From Tepidicella xavieri (GTDB lineage: Bacteria > Pseudomonadota > Gammaproteobacteria > Burkholderiales > Burkholderiaceae_C), in assembly GCF_004363315.1 (NCBI RefSeq), contig NZ_SNYL01000017.1:1-48129 (forward strand): 48,129 bases of DNA, read 5' to 3'. The notes under the pieces are model-generated. The model saw only the letters and a program-made list of their open reading frames with translations, was not told the DNA's origin and did no database searches. This document shows positions 41,672 to 48,129 of the stretch, in pieces; the stretch's first letter is position 1; every line of letters begins with the position of its first letter. Position numbers and translations under genes: made by a program.

Positions 41672-43294
41672 TCAGCCGATCACACGGGTGGCCGAGGCGT
41701 CGAGCTTCGGCGGGGTCTCGTAGGTGTGGTGGGGGGCCGGCGAAGGCACTTCCCACTCCAGCCCTTCGGCAGCCTCCCAGGGCTTCTGGGGCGCTTTCTC
41801 GCCGCGGCCGCGCATCACAGGCAGCACCACGAACAGCAGGAAGTACACCTGCATCAGACCGAAGCCAAAGGCGCCGATCGACGAAATCATGTTGAAGTCG
41901 GCGAACTGCATCGGGTAGTCCGCATAGCGGCGCGGCATGCCGGCCAAGCCCAGGAAGTGCTGCGGGAAGAAGGTGATGTTGAAGAAGATCAACGACAGCC
42001 AGAAATGGATCTTGCCGCGCACTTCGCTGTACATCACGCCGCTCCACTTGGGCGCCCAGTAGTAGAAGCCGCCGAACAGGGCAAAGAGCGAACCGGCCAC
42101 CATGGTGTAGTGGAAGTGCGCCACCACGTAGTAGGTGTCATGCAGCTGCTGGTCGAGCGGCGCCATCGACAGAATCAGCCCGGTGAAACCACCCATGGTG
42201 AACACGAAGATGAAGCCCACGGCCCACAGCATCGGTGTCTCGAAGGTCATCGAGCCTTTCCACATGGTGGCGATCCAGTTGAACACCTTCACGCCCGTGG
42301 GCACGGCGATCAGCATGGTGGCGTACATGAAGAACAGCTGACCTGTCACCGGCATGCCAGTGGTGTACATGTGGTGCGCCCACACGATGAAGGACAGAAT
42401 GGCGATCGACGCGGTGGCGTACACCATGGAGGTGTAGCCAAACAGCTTCTTGCGCGAGAAAGCCGGGATGATCTGGCTGACGATGCCGAAGGCCGGCAGG
42501 ATCAGGATGTACACCTCGGGGTGGCCGAAGAACCAGAAGATGTGCTGATACATCACCGGGTCGCCGCCGCCGGCGGGGTTGAAGAAGGCGGTGCCGAAGT
42601 GGCGGTCGGTCAGCGTCATGGTGATGGCGCCAGCCAACACGGGAATCACGGCAATCAGCAGGTAGGCGGTGATGAGCCACGTCCAGCAGAACATGGGCAT
42701 CTTCATCAGCGTCATGCCGGGGGCGCGCATGTTCAGGATGGTGACGATGATGTTGATCGCCCCCATGATGGACGATGCGCCCAGGATGTGCAGCGCAAAG
42801 ATGGCGGCGTCCATGGACGGGCCCATTTGCAGCGTCAGCGGGGCATACAGCGTCCAGCCAGCCGCCGGCGCGCCGCCGGGCATGAAGAACGATGCAGCCA
42901 GAATGATGGCGGCGGGCACCATCAGCCAGAAGCTGAAGTTGTTCATGCGGGCGAATGCCATGTCGGAAGCGCCGATCTGCAGCGGGATCATCCAGTTGGC
43001 GAAGCCCACGAAGGCCGGCATGATGGCGCCGAACACCATGATGAGGCCGTGCATGGTGGTGAACTGGTTGAACAGTTCCGGATTGACCACCTGCAGGCCA
43101 GGCTGGAACAGTTCGGCACGGATGCCCAGGGCGAGCACGCCACCGAACAAGAACATGACGAAGCTGAAGATCAGGTACAGGGTCCCGATGTCTTTGTGGT
43201 TGGTGGCGTAGACCCAGCGGCGCCAGCCGGTGGGCGCGTGATGGTGGTCGTGATCGTGCGCGTGAGCGTCGTGGTGATCAAGAACTGCACTCAT
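41672..43294 (-). CDS. ctaD: Cytochrome c oxidase subunit I
   Basis: A 540-aa haem-copper oxidase subunit with twelve helices. Haem a and a3/CuB ligands are seen in [23 protein letters not shown] (His-Pro-Glu-Val-Tyr, cross-linked Tyr), [11 protein letters not shown] and [10 protein letters not shown]. The HPEVY motif marks an A-type oxidase. The His/Asp-rich N-terminus ([15 protein letters not shown]) is frequent in Burkholderiales and may touch copper. The start follows ACGAGGAAAACGCC. Confidence 0.97.
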   Translation of the reverse strand: MSAVLDHHDAHAHDHDHHHAPTGWRRWVYATNHKDIGTLYLIFSFVMFLFGGVLALGIRAELFQPGLQVVNPELFNQFTTMHGLIMVFGAIMPAFVGFANWMIPLQIGASDMAFARMNNFSFWLMVPAAIILAASFFMPGGAPAAGWTLYAPLTLQMGPSMDAAIFALHILGASSIMGAINIIVTILNMRAPGMTLMKMPMFCWTWLITAYLLIAVIPVLAGAITMTLTDRHFGTAFFNPAGGGDPVMYQHIFWFFGHPEVYILILPAFGIVSQIIPAFSRKKLFGYTSMVYATASIAILSFIVWAHHMYTTGMPVTGQLFFMYATMLIAVPTGVKVFNWIATMWKGSMTFETPMLWAVGFIFVFTMGGFTGLILSMAPLDQQLHDTYYVVAHFHYTMVAGSLFALFGGFYYWAPKWSGVMYSEVRGKIHFWLSLIFFNITFFPQHFLGLAGMPRRYADYPMQFADFNMISSIGAFGFGLMQVYFLLFVVLPVMRGRGEKAPQKPWEAAEGLEWEVPSPAPHHTYETPPKLDASATRVIG

Positions 43295-43329
43295 GGCGTT
43301 TTCCTCGTTTCAAACATTCTGACAGGCGC

Positions 43330-44520
43330 TCACCGGGCCGCCATCACTTCGGCAGGCTGGATCAGCCGCTCGGTGTTGTTGGACCAGCTGTTCTTGGCGT
43401 AGGTCATCACCGCAGCCAGCTCGGTGTCAGAGAGCTGACGCCAGGCAGGCATCGCGCCTTTGCCGTTGAGCATGATCTGCAGGAATTCGGTGTGGTCCTG
43501 GGCGGTCACGATGGCCGAGCCGTCCAGCGGCTTGAACGGACCGGAACCCTGCCCGTTGGCTTGGTGGCAGACGGCACAGTTGGCAGCATACACCGAGGCG
43601 CCACGGGCCACCAGATCGGTCAGCGTCCAGACCTTGTTGGGGTCGTCGGCCTTGGCTGCCATGATTTCGAGCTGCTCCTTCACCCAGGCGCTGTACTCTT
43701 CCTGAGTGACCACGCGCACGTGAATCGGCATGAAGGCATGCTCCTTGCCGCAGAGCTCGGCGCACTGACCATAATAGTCGCCGGTTTTCTCGGCACGGAA
43801 CCAGTTGTCGCGCACGAAGCCGGGGATGGCGTCTTGCTTGATGCCAAACGCCGGCACCATCCAGGCGTGGATCACGTCGGTGGCGGTGGTGATCACGCGA
43901 ACCTTCTTGCCCACGGGCACGACCAGCGGGTTGTCCACCTTGAGCAGGTAGTCGTCGAGCTTGACGCCACGGGCGCCTTCATCGGCAATGCGGCGGTGCT
44001 CGGGGTCCAGCGTCTGCAGCACGGAAATGCCTTCGCCTTCGCCCTTGATGTAGTCGTAACCCCACTTCCACTGCATGCCGGTGACCTTGATGGTCAGATC
44101 GGCGTTGGTGGTGTCTTTTTGCGCCACGACGAGGCGCGTGGCCGGCAGGGCCATGCCGATCACGATGAGCAGCGGCACGATGGTCCAGCCCAGTTCCACC
44201 CACAGCGGCTCGGGCAGTTCTTGCGCTTTGTGACCGGCGGCTTTGCGGTGCTTGAGGATGGAGTAGAACATCACCCCGAAGACCAGCACGAAGATGACGG
44301 CGCACAAGGCCAGCATGAACCAGTGCAGGCTGTGCAGTTCCTCGGCCATGCGGCTGGCCGGAGGCTGAAAGTTCAAGCCGTTGCGTTGCGGGCCGCCTGG
44401 CAGACTGTCGACGGCATGGGCCGCCGTGGCCCACCACGCCGCCGCACCCAGGGTCGTCGCGGTCACTGCGCCTTGCGCACTGGCCCATCGCCGGCGCAAC
44501 GAATGAACTGCTTTCTTCAT
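43330..44520 (-). CDS. ctaC: Cytochrome c oxidase subunit II with C-terminal cytochrome c (caa3-type)
   Basis: A 396-aa protein: signal peptide to about residue 36, two helices (about 66-86 and 110-127), a CuA domain with His218, Cys253, Glu255, Cys257, His261 and Met264 (CAELCGKEHAFM), and a C-terminal class I cytochrome c with CAVCH at 315-319. The fused haem c makes this a caa3 oxidase able to take electrons directly from a soluble cytochrome. The start at 44520 gives the typical N-terminus; an ATG at 44553 would translate the FNR box. Preceded by an FNR/Anr-type site. Confidence 0.96.
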   Translation of the reverse strand: MKKAVHSLRRRWASAQGAVTATTLGAAAWWATAAHAVDSLPGGPQRNGLNFQPPASRMAEELHSLHWFMLALCAVIFVLVFGVMFYSILKHRKAAGHKAQELPEPLWVELGWTIVPLLIVIGMALPATRLVVAQKDTTNADLTIKVTGMQWKWGYDYIKGEGEGISVLQTLDPEHRRIADEGARGVKLDDYLLKVDNPLVVPVGKKVRVITTATDVIHAWMVPAFGIKQDAIPGFVRDNWFRAEKTGDYYGQCAELCGKEHAFMPIHVRVVTQEEYSAWVKEQLEIMAAKADDPNKVWTLTDLVARGASVYAANCAVCHQANGQGSGPFKPLDGSAIVTAQDHTEFLQIMLNGKGAMPAWRQLSDTELAAVMTYAKNSWSNNTERLIQPAEVMAAR

Positions 44521-44552
44521 CGTGCTCACTTTTCTTGCCTCAAATATAAGCA

Positions 44553-44566
44553 TTGATTTATATCAA
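44553..44566. promoter_or_regulatory. FNR/Anr box upstream of ctaC
   Basis: TTGAT-TTAT-ATCAA is a perfect match to the FNR/Anr consensus TTGAT-N4-ATCAA. Its centre lies about 39 bases upstream of the ctaC start codon, within or just after the core promoter region, a position more typical of repression than activation. Suggests oxygen-dependent control of the caa3 oxidase. Confidence 0.72.
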
Positions 44567-44587
44567 TACCGATTACACCAAACTTTC

Positions 44588-45118
44588 CTAACATCCCATG
44601 TCGGGGCATTCCCTGACCTGCGCCACGCCGCGGCCGCGCAGGGCCTGCCGCAATTCGTTGGCCAGCCGTCTGCGCTGCTCGGGCCGCATGTAGCGCCCCA
44701 CCTCCACCGTCTGGCCAGCCGCCGTCAGACCGACGAGGGCTGACCGCTCCGAGGAAGGAATGACCCGCACCCACTCCCGAGGAAGCTCGTGTTTTTGCAA
44801 TCTGCCACCGTACTCCCACTCGACCACGAGCCGGCGATCGTCCAGGCGGATGTGCTCACGGTCGGTCGCGTGGCGGGCATACACCACGAAGGCGATGCCC
44901 AAGGCCAACAGTTCCAGCGCCGCAAACGGCAACACCAGGATCGCCCCCATGCCCCAGAAGAACGCCGCCACGCTCAGCGACGTGCCGCACAGCAGCACAT
45001 ACACCAGCCCCATCTGACGGGGCGTCATCGAACAGTTGCGCCGCGACAACCACGAGACGCCATCAGCGGATGCGTGGGCCAGCGGTTCTCGCACCGGGAA
45101 CTCGGGCACGGTCTTCAT
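44588..45118 (-). CDS. DUF2244 membrane protein
   Basis: A 176-aa protein with two adjacent membrane helices (about 37-56 and 60-80, GLVYVLLCGTSLSVAAFFWG and ILVLPFAALELLALGIAFVV), then a cytoplasmic domain (DDRRLVVEWEYGGRLQKHELPREWVRV). DUF2244 genes sit upstream of ctaC in many proteobacteria; the function is unknown. It ends 67 bases before ctaC, and has its own FNR-like site upstream. Confidence 0.9.
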   Translation of the reverse strand: MKTVPEFPVREPLAHASADGVSWLSRRNCSMTPRQMGLVYVLLCGTSLSVAAFFWGMGAILVLPFAALELLALGIAFVVYARHATDREHIRLDDRRLVVEWEYGGRLQKHELPREWVRVIPSSERSALVGLTAAGQTVEVGRYMRPEQRRRLANELRQALRGRGVAQVRECPDMGC

Positions 45119-45141
45119 CCAGTGACAGACACTTACAACAA

Positions 45142-45165
45142 CAGGCCGCCCCGAAGGCCGGCCTG
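45142..45165. terminator. GC hairpin between DUF2244 and the methyltransferase gene
   Basis: CAGGCCG (45142-45148) and CGGCCTG (45159-45165) pair over a 10-base loop; CTTTT follows on the plus strand. For the leftward methyltransferase transcript the T-run is poor (TTGTTG), so it is only a possible terminator. Confidence 0.35.
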
Positions 45166-45168
45166 CTT

Positions 45169-45182
45169 TTGATCTATGTCAA
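45169..45182. promoter_or_regulatory. FNR/Anr-like box upstream of DUF2244
   Basis: TTGAT-CTAT-GTCAA matches the FNR/Anr consensus in nine of ten defined positions. Its centre lies about 57 bases upstream of the DUF2244 start codon. With the box at 44553 this brackets DUF2244 and places both transcription units of the oxidase front end under one likely oxygen regulator. Confidence 0.5.
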
Positions 45183-45245
45183 TTGTAGCCGCGCTTTCGG
45201 GGCTTGCTGGCCTTCCCCCGCGCGGTGGTCGGGAAAAGCGGCCGC

Positions 45246-46184
45246 TCAACCGTTCGCTGGTGGACGACGCAGCATGGCACGCAAGTCGTCCAGCGGCACC
45301 TGGGTGCTGGCGCTGACCCGGGCACGCGGCACGGGCTTGACGGCGTGGCCGTAAATGACTTCCACGGTCAGGCTCAGGTGCCCGTCGCTGGTGCGCGGCA
45401 ATTCCCGCTCGACCAGGGCCTGCCAGGCGCGCAGATGCGCGCGCCCGGGGGTGACCGCGCGGCGCCCTTGGTGCAGATTGCGCCCCCCTGCCCGCAGATC
45501 GGCCAGCAGGCGCTGGGCATCCGGATAGGTGAGCGTGAGGCGCTCCATGTCCATCACAGGCTCGGCAAAGCCTGTGGCCACCAGCATGTCGCCCCAATCG
45601 TGCATGTCGGTCATGGCTGGCGCGGGCGGTGGCCAGCCGGCCAGGGCGTAAGCGCGGCGCAGTTCGATCAGCGTATCCGGCCCCAGACAGGAGAACATGA
45701 CGATGCCATCGGTCCGCAGCCATTGCTTCCATGTCTGGAGCACCTCGTGCGGACGGTCGTAGAGATGCAGGGACAGGTTGGCCCAGAGCAGATCGGCCTG
45801 ACCCGGGGCCACCGCGGCAGCCGAGGACGCCGCGGCATTCGCCGTGGCAGCCCCGCCAATCCAACGCCGCCACCACGGCGCAGCCGCGGGAGCGGGCCGC
45901 AAACCGGCGGCCTGCCAGGTGACGGGGGATTCGTCGCCAGCCAGCTCGACGACGGCTTCGGGGCATTGGGCCGCCACCGCGCGATGGGCCTGCACGCCGC
46001 CCAGCACCGGATTCCAGTTCACCCAGGCAGCCGGCCGCTGCCGGAACCATGACAGCCGCTGCGCCATGCGCCGGCCGACTTCCTCACTCAGCCACGGGCT
46101 GGTGGCCCGAAGGCGCTCACGCCAGCGGCGGGCGGCAACGGGATCGAGATCGGGCACAGGCCCCGGCGTGGCGGCGTCGGACAT
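45246..46184 (-). CDS. BioC-like methyltransferase with degenerate SAM motif
   Basis: A 312-aa protein of the class I methyltransferase fold: LWANLSLHLYDRPHEVLQTWKQWLRTDGIVMFSCLGPDTL corresponds to motifs IV-VI of BioC-like enzymes in two parts, and MHDWGDMLVATGFAEPVMDMERLTLTYPD follows. The usual glycine-rich motif I (D/ExGxGxG) is not recognisable; the region reads AVVELAGDESPVTWQAAGL. Similar proteins near comF in Burkholderiales are annotated as BioC or generic methyltransferases. Activity in biotin synthesis is doubtful. The start at 46184 is chosen because the longer frame overlaps comF. Confidence 0.72.
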   Translation of the reverse strand: MSDAATPGPVPDLDPVAARRWRERLRATSPWLSEEVGRRMAQRLSWFRQRPAAWVNWNPVLGGVQAHRAVAAQCPEAVVELAGDESPVTWQAAGLRPAPAAAPWWRRWIGGAATANAAASSAAAVAPGQADLLWANLSLHLYDRPHEVLQTWKQWLRTDGIVMFSCLGPDTLIELRRAYALAGWPPPAPAMTDMHDWGDMLVATGFAEPVMDMERLTLTYPDAQRLLADLRAGGRNLHQGRRAVTPGRAHLRAWQALVERELPRTSDGHLSLTVEVIYGHAVKPVPRARVSASTQVPLDDLRAMLRRPPANG

Positions 46185-46236
46185 GGGCGGACAGGCAATC
46201 ACGGGGCAGCCAGTATAGTGGCGGACGGGAGGCCAC

Positions 46237-47010
46237 ATGAAAACCTGGAACCGCTCATCGGGCCAGTCAGCCGGCACGCCCGATCATGGGATACGCTGGC
46301 TGCCCACTACCTGCGCGCTTTGCCGCATCTGGAGCGACAGCGTGCTCTGCCCCGCCTGCCGGCAGGACCATGCCCGGATCATCCCGCGCTGCCCCGGTTG
46401 CGCCCATCCGCTGGCGCCCGGCCTGACACGGTGCAACCGCTGCGCACAGGATGGGCCGGGGGCGCTTGCGGCCTGCATGGCGCGGGTGGCCTACGCCTGG
46501 CCGTGGGACGACATCGTGGCCCGCTTCAAGTTTCGTGCCCAGCCAGCCTGGGCGCGTGAGCTGGCGCGGCTCATGCTCGACGACCCCCAAATCGTCACCG
46601 CGCTGGCCGCCGCCGACGGGCTGATCCCCATCCCGCTGGCCCCCTCTCGTCTGCGGGAACGCGGTTTCAACCAGGCGGCCGAGCTGGCGCGCCAGTTGGG
46701 CCGCCGCCTGCACCGCCCGGTACGCCCTCATGCCCTGCTGCGTCGTGAAACCCAGCGCACCCAGCATGAGCTGGACCGCGCCGAGCGCCAGGCCCACGCG
46801 CGGCTGGCCTTCGCCGTGGCCGCCCAGGAGCGCCCCCATATTGCCGGTCGGCACTGGATGTTGGTGGACGACGTGATGACCACCGGCGCCACCCTGCAAG
46901 CCGCCGCCCAGCGCCTGCGCGAAGCGGGGGCGGCGTCGGTCGGGGCGGTGGTCTTTGCCCGCACGCCGGCCCCTTCGGCGCAGCACTGGCTGGCCGAGCC
47001 CATGGAATAA
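46237..47010 (+). CDS. comF: ComF-family phosphoribosyltransferase
   Basis: A 257-aa protein with two four-cysteine zinc sites (C26, C29, C38, C41; C52, C55, C66, C69) and a phosphoribosyltransferase domain with PRPP loop LVDDVMTTGATL (209-220). In competent bacteria ComF acts in DNA uptake; elsewhere the role is unclear. GACGGGAGGCC precedes the ATG. It is divergent from the methyltransferase with a 52-base gap, and trmL follows after 10 bases. Confidence 0.93.
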   Translation: MKTWNRSSGQSAGTPDHGIRWLPTTCALCRIWSDSVLCPACRQDHARIIPRCPGCAHPLAPGLTRCNRCAQDGPGALAACMARVAYAWPWDDIVARFKFRAQPAWARELARLMLDDPQIVTALAAADGLIPIPLAPSRLRERGFNQAAELARQLGRRLHRPVRPHALLRRETQRTQHELDRAERQAHARLAFAVAAQERPHIAGRHWMLVDDVMTTGATLQAAAQRLREAGAASVGAVVFARTPAPSAQHWLAEPME

Positions 47011-47020
47011 TGCCTGCCCC

Positions 47021-47521
47021 ATGTTCCACATCGTGCTCGTTCACCCCGAAATCCCACCCAATACCGGCAATGCCATCCGGCTGTGCGCCAACACCGGGTG
47101 CACCCTGCATCTGGTGGAGCCCTTGGGGTTTTCGATGGAGGACCGGCTGATGCGACGGGCCGGGCTGGACTACCACGAGTACGCCGACGTGCGCCGGTAC
47201 GCCGATTGGAACCACTTTCTGCAACAGACGCAGCCCGCAGCCGAACGGCTGTTTGCCCTCACCACCCGAGGCACCCGGGCGGTGCATGACGTGGCTTTCC
47301 AGCCGGGCGACTGGCTGGTCTTTGGATCGGAAACCCGGGGCTTGCCCCCGGAACTGCTGGCCACCTTCGCCGCGCCCCAGCGGCTGCGCCTGCCCATGCG
47401 ACCCGGCCAACGCAGCCTGAACCTGTCGAATGCGGTGGCCGTGGTGGCTTACGAGGCCTGGCGACAGCAGGGGTTTGCGGGCGCGGCCCTCGCCCCTGCC
47501 GGGGCCGCTTCAGGCGTATAG
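47021..47521 (+). CDS. trmL: TrmL, tRNA (cytidine/uridine-34 2'-O)-methyltransferase
   Basis: A 166-aa SPOUT-class enzyme: PPNTGNAIR (12-20), LVEPLGFSMEDRLMRRAGLDY, FGSETRGLP and RSLNLSNAVAVVAYEAWRQ (knot region). TrmL methylates the wobble nucleotide of tRNA-Leu(CAA) and (UAA) in E. coli; notably tRNA-Leu(CAA) is encoded in this window. The end overlaps the opposite-strand MaoC gene by 12 bases. Confidence 0.95.
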   Translation: MFHIVLVHPEIPPNTGNAIRLCANTGCTLHLVEPLGFSMEDRLMRRAGLDYHEYADVRRYADWNHFLQQTQPAAERLFALTTRGTRAVHDVAFQPGDWLVFGSETRGLPPELLATFAAPQRLRLPMRPGQRSLNLSNAVAVVAYEAWRQQGFAGAALAPAGAASGV

Positions 47522-47965
47522 CCGGGCCAGGAATTCGGCCACGCACACGGGTTTGTCGCTGCCTTCGCGCTCCACCGTCACGTCCCAGGTGAGTTGCCGC
47601 CCTCGGGGCTCGACCGGCTCGCAGGCCAGCAAGCGCAACACCGCCCGCAACCGGCTGCCCACAGGCACCGGCGCCGTGAAGCGCACCCGGTTCATCCCGT
47701 AATTCACGCCCATGCGCACCTCCTCCACCCGCAACGACGATTCCAGGAAACGGGGCATCAGCGACAAGGTCAGGAAGCCGTGCGCGATCGGCCCCCCAAA
47801 GGGGCCTAGGCGGGCCCGCTGCGGGTCCACATGAATCCATTGATGGTCGCCCGTGGCATCGGCAAAACGGTTGACCTGCTCCTGTGTGATCTCCAGCCAA
47901 GGGCTGACGGCGACGGTCTCGCCCACCAGAGCATCGAGGGCGTCCAGGGTCGGAAATGTGCGCAT
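47510..47965 (-). CDS. MaoC-type (R)-specific enoyl-CoA hydratase-like protein
   Basis: A 151-aa hot-dog-fold protein with the hydratase pair Asp40 and His45 in FADATGDHQWIHVD; GPFGGPIAHGFLTLSL is the hydratase-2 signature region. Typical for short-chain (R)-hydratases such as PhaJ or NodN-like proteins, in fatty acid or polyhydroxyalkanoate metabolism. The start at 47965 is tentative; a GTG at 47974 is possible. Overlaps the trmL end. Confidence 0.87.
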   Translation of the reverse strand: MRTFPTLDALDALVGETVAVSPWLEITQEQVNRFADATGDHQWIHVDPQRARLGPFGGPIAHGFLTLSLMPRFLESSLRVEEVRMGVNYGMNRVRFTAPVPVGSRLRAVLRLLACEPVEPRGRQLTWDVTVEREGSDKPVCVAEFLARLYA

Positions 47966-47980
47966 GGCCCGCACTCTAGC

Positions 47981-47996
47981 GGCCTGCCGGCAGGCC
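47981..47996. repeat. Perfect 16-bp palindrome upstream of the MaoC gene
   Basis: GGCCTGCCGGCAGGCC is its own reverse complement and sits 15 bases upstream of the MaoC start codon. It could be a regulator site or chance in GC-rich DNA. Confidence 0.4.
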
Positions 47997-48040
47997 GTTT
48001 GTCCTCAGGGAGACAGTCGCCCGCGCCGCCTTAGCAGGCC

Positions 48041-48094
48041 GTTGAAAAAGTGCCCATCGAAGCAGCCGAGGCTCTGCCTGCGTCGGCTTTCAAC
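48041..48094. repeat. Nested inverted repeat, IS-end-like stretch at the window edge
   Basis: GTTGAAA (48041-48047) pairs with TTTCAAC (48088-48094), and inside it AGCCGA (48064-48069) pairs with TCGGCT (48083-48088). The leading TTAGCAGGCCGTTGAAAAAG resembles terminal sequences of some IS elements. No transposase is in the window, so identity is open; the region 47966-48129 otherwise holds no gene. Confidence 0.3.
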
Positions 48095-48129
48095 CGGCTG
48101 GATCCGCATTTCCAGCCCCTGGCAGCCCT

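Overview
The window is about 48 kb of GC-rich, gene-dense chromosome. It most resembles a Comamonadaceae-type betaproteobacterium (Burkholderiales). This is inferred from protein character and gene order: a sox thiosulfate-oxidation cluster, a caa3 oxidase cluster with DUF2244/DUF2970/DUF2909 partners, an RpfE-type gene next to recJ, a TctC-type receptor, and a rubrerythrin / Fe-S protein / DUF3501 operon. A thermophilic or chemolithoheterotrophic genus such as Tepidimonas would fit, but the sequence cannot prove it.

Layout. 1-3517 (minus): end of a sox operon, in transcription order soxR-type regulator, soxC, soxD, a small cytochrome c and the start of soxY (cut by the window edge). 3608-5555 (minus): LolC/E and LolD lipoprotein release. 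5617-10259 (plus): RpfE-type protein, recJ, an RluA-type pseudouridine synthase and an HDOD protein. 10269-11628 (minus): scoA-scoB 3-oxoacid CoA-transferase behind a perfect palindrome. 11733-17137: an accessory block. A VirD4/TraG-like ATPase and a ClpP-like protease are transcribed leftwards; an unrecognised 241-aa protein, a coiled-coil protein and a PAS-LuxR regulator are transcribed rightwards; an AT-rich 173-bp divergent region with inverted repeats lies between. 17180-20634: carboxymuconolactone decarboxylase, DNA polymerase IV and an Aer-like chemoreceptor. 20650-23838: queF, a prolyl-4-hydroxylase-like dioxygenase and yaaA (minus), then truC (plus), whose start codon overlaps that of yaaA. 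23847-26375 (minus): rubrerythrin operon behind a well-spaced OxyR-type site. 26673-35324: valS, tusA, cysM, tRNA-Leu(CAA), a Ca/Na antiporter, a YeeZ-like epimerase, a 2Fe-2S flavoreductase and a TctC-type binding protein. 35331-45118: complete caa3 oxidase and assembly cluster (sco, ctaB, ctaA, a membrane protein, surf1, DUF2909, ctaE, DUF2970, ctaG, a 38-aa assembly protein, ctaD, ctaC, DUF2244), with FNR/Anr-type boxes in front of ctaC and DUF2244. 45246-47965: BioC-like methyltransferase, comF, trmL and a MaoC-type hydratase. The last 160 bases hold no gene but have palindromes and an IS-end-like stretch.

How it works together. The sox proteins would pass electrons from thiosulfate through c-type cytochromes, and the caa3 oxidase (whose subunit II carries its own haem c) can finish that route to oxygen. 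SCO, CtaG, CtaA, CtaB and SURF1 supply its copper and haem A. The OxyR-type site and the FNR boxes suggest that peroxide defence and the choice of terminal oxidase follow oxygen stress and oxygen supply. The best candidate for an undescribed system is the 11.7-17.1 kb block, where a soluble VirD4-type motor is paired with a ClpP-like protease and faces a coiled-coil operon. No gap between genes exceeds 300 bases; the largest (26376-26672) holds the rubrerythrin promoter and its OxyR- and Fur-like sites.
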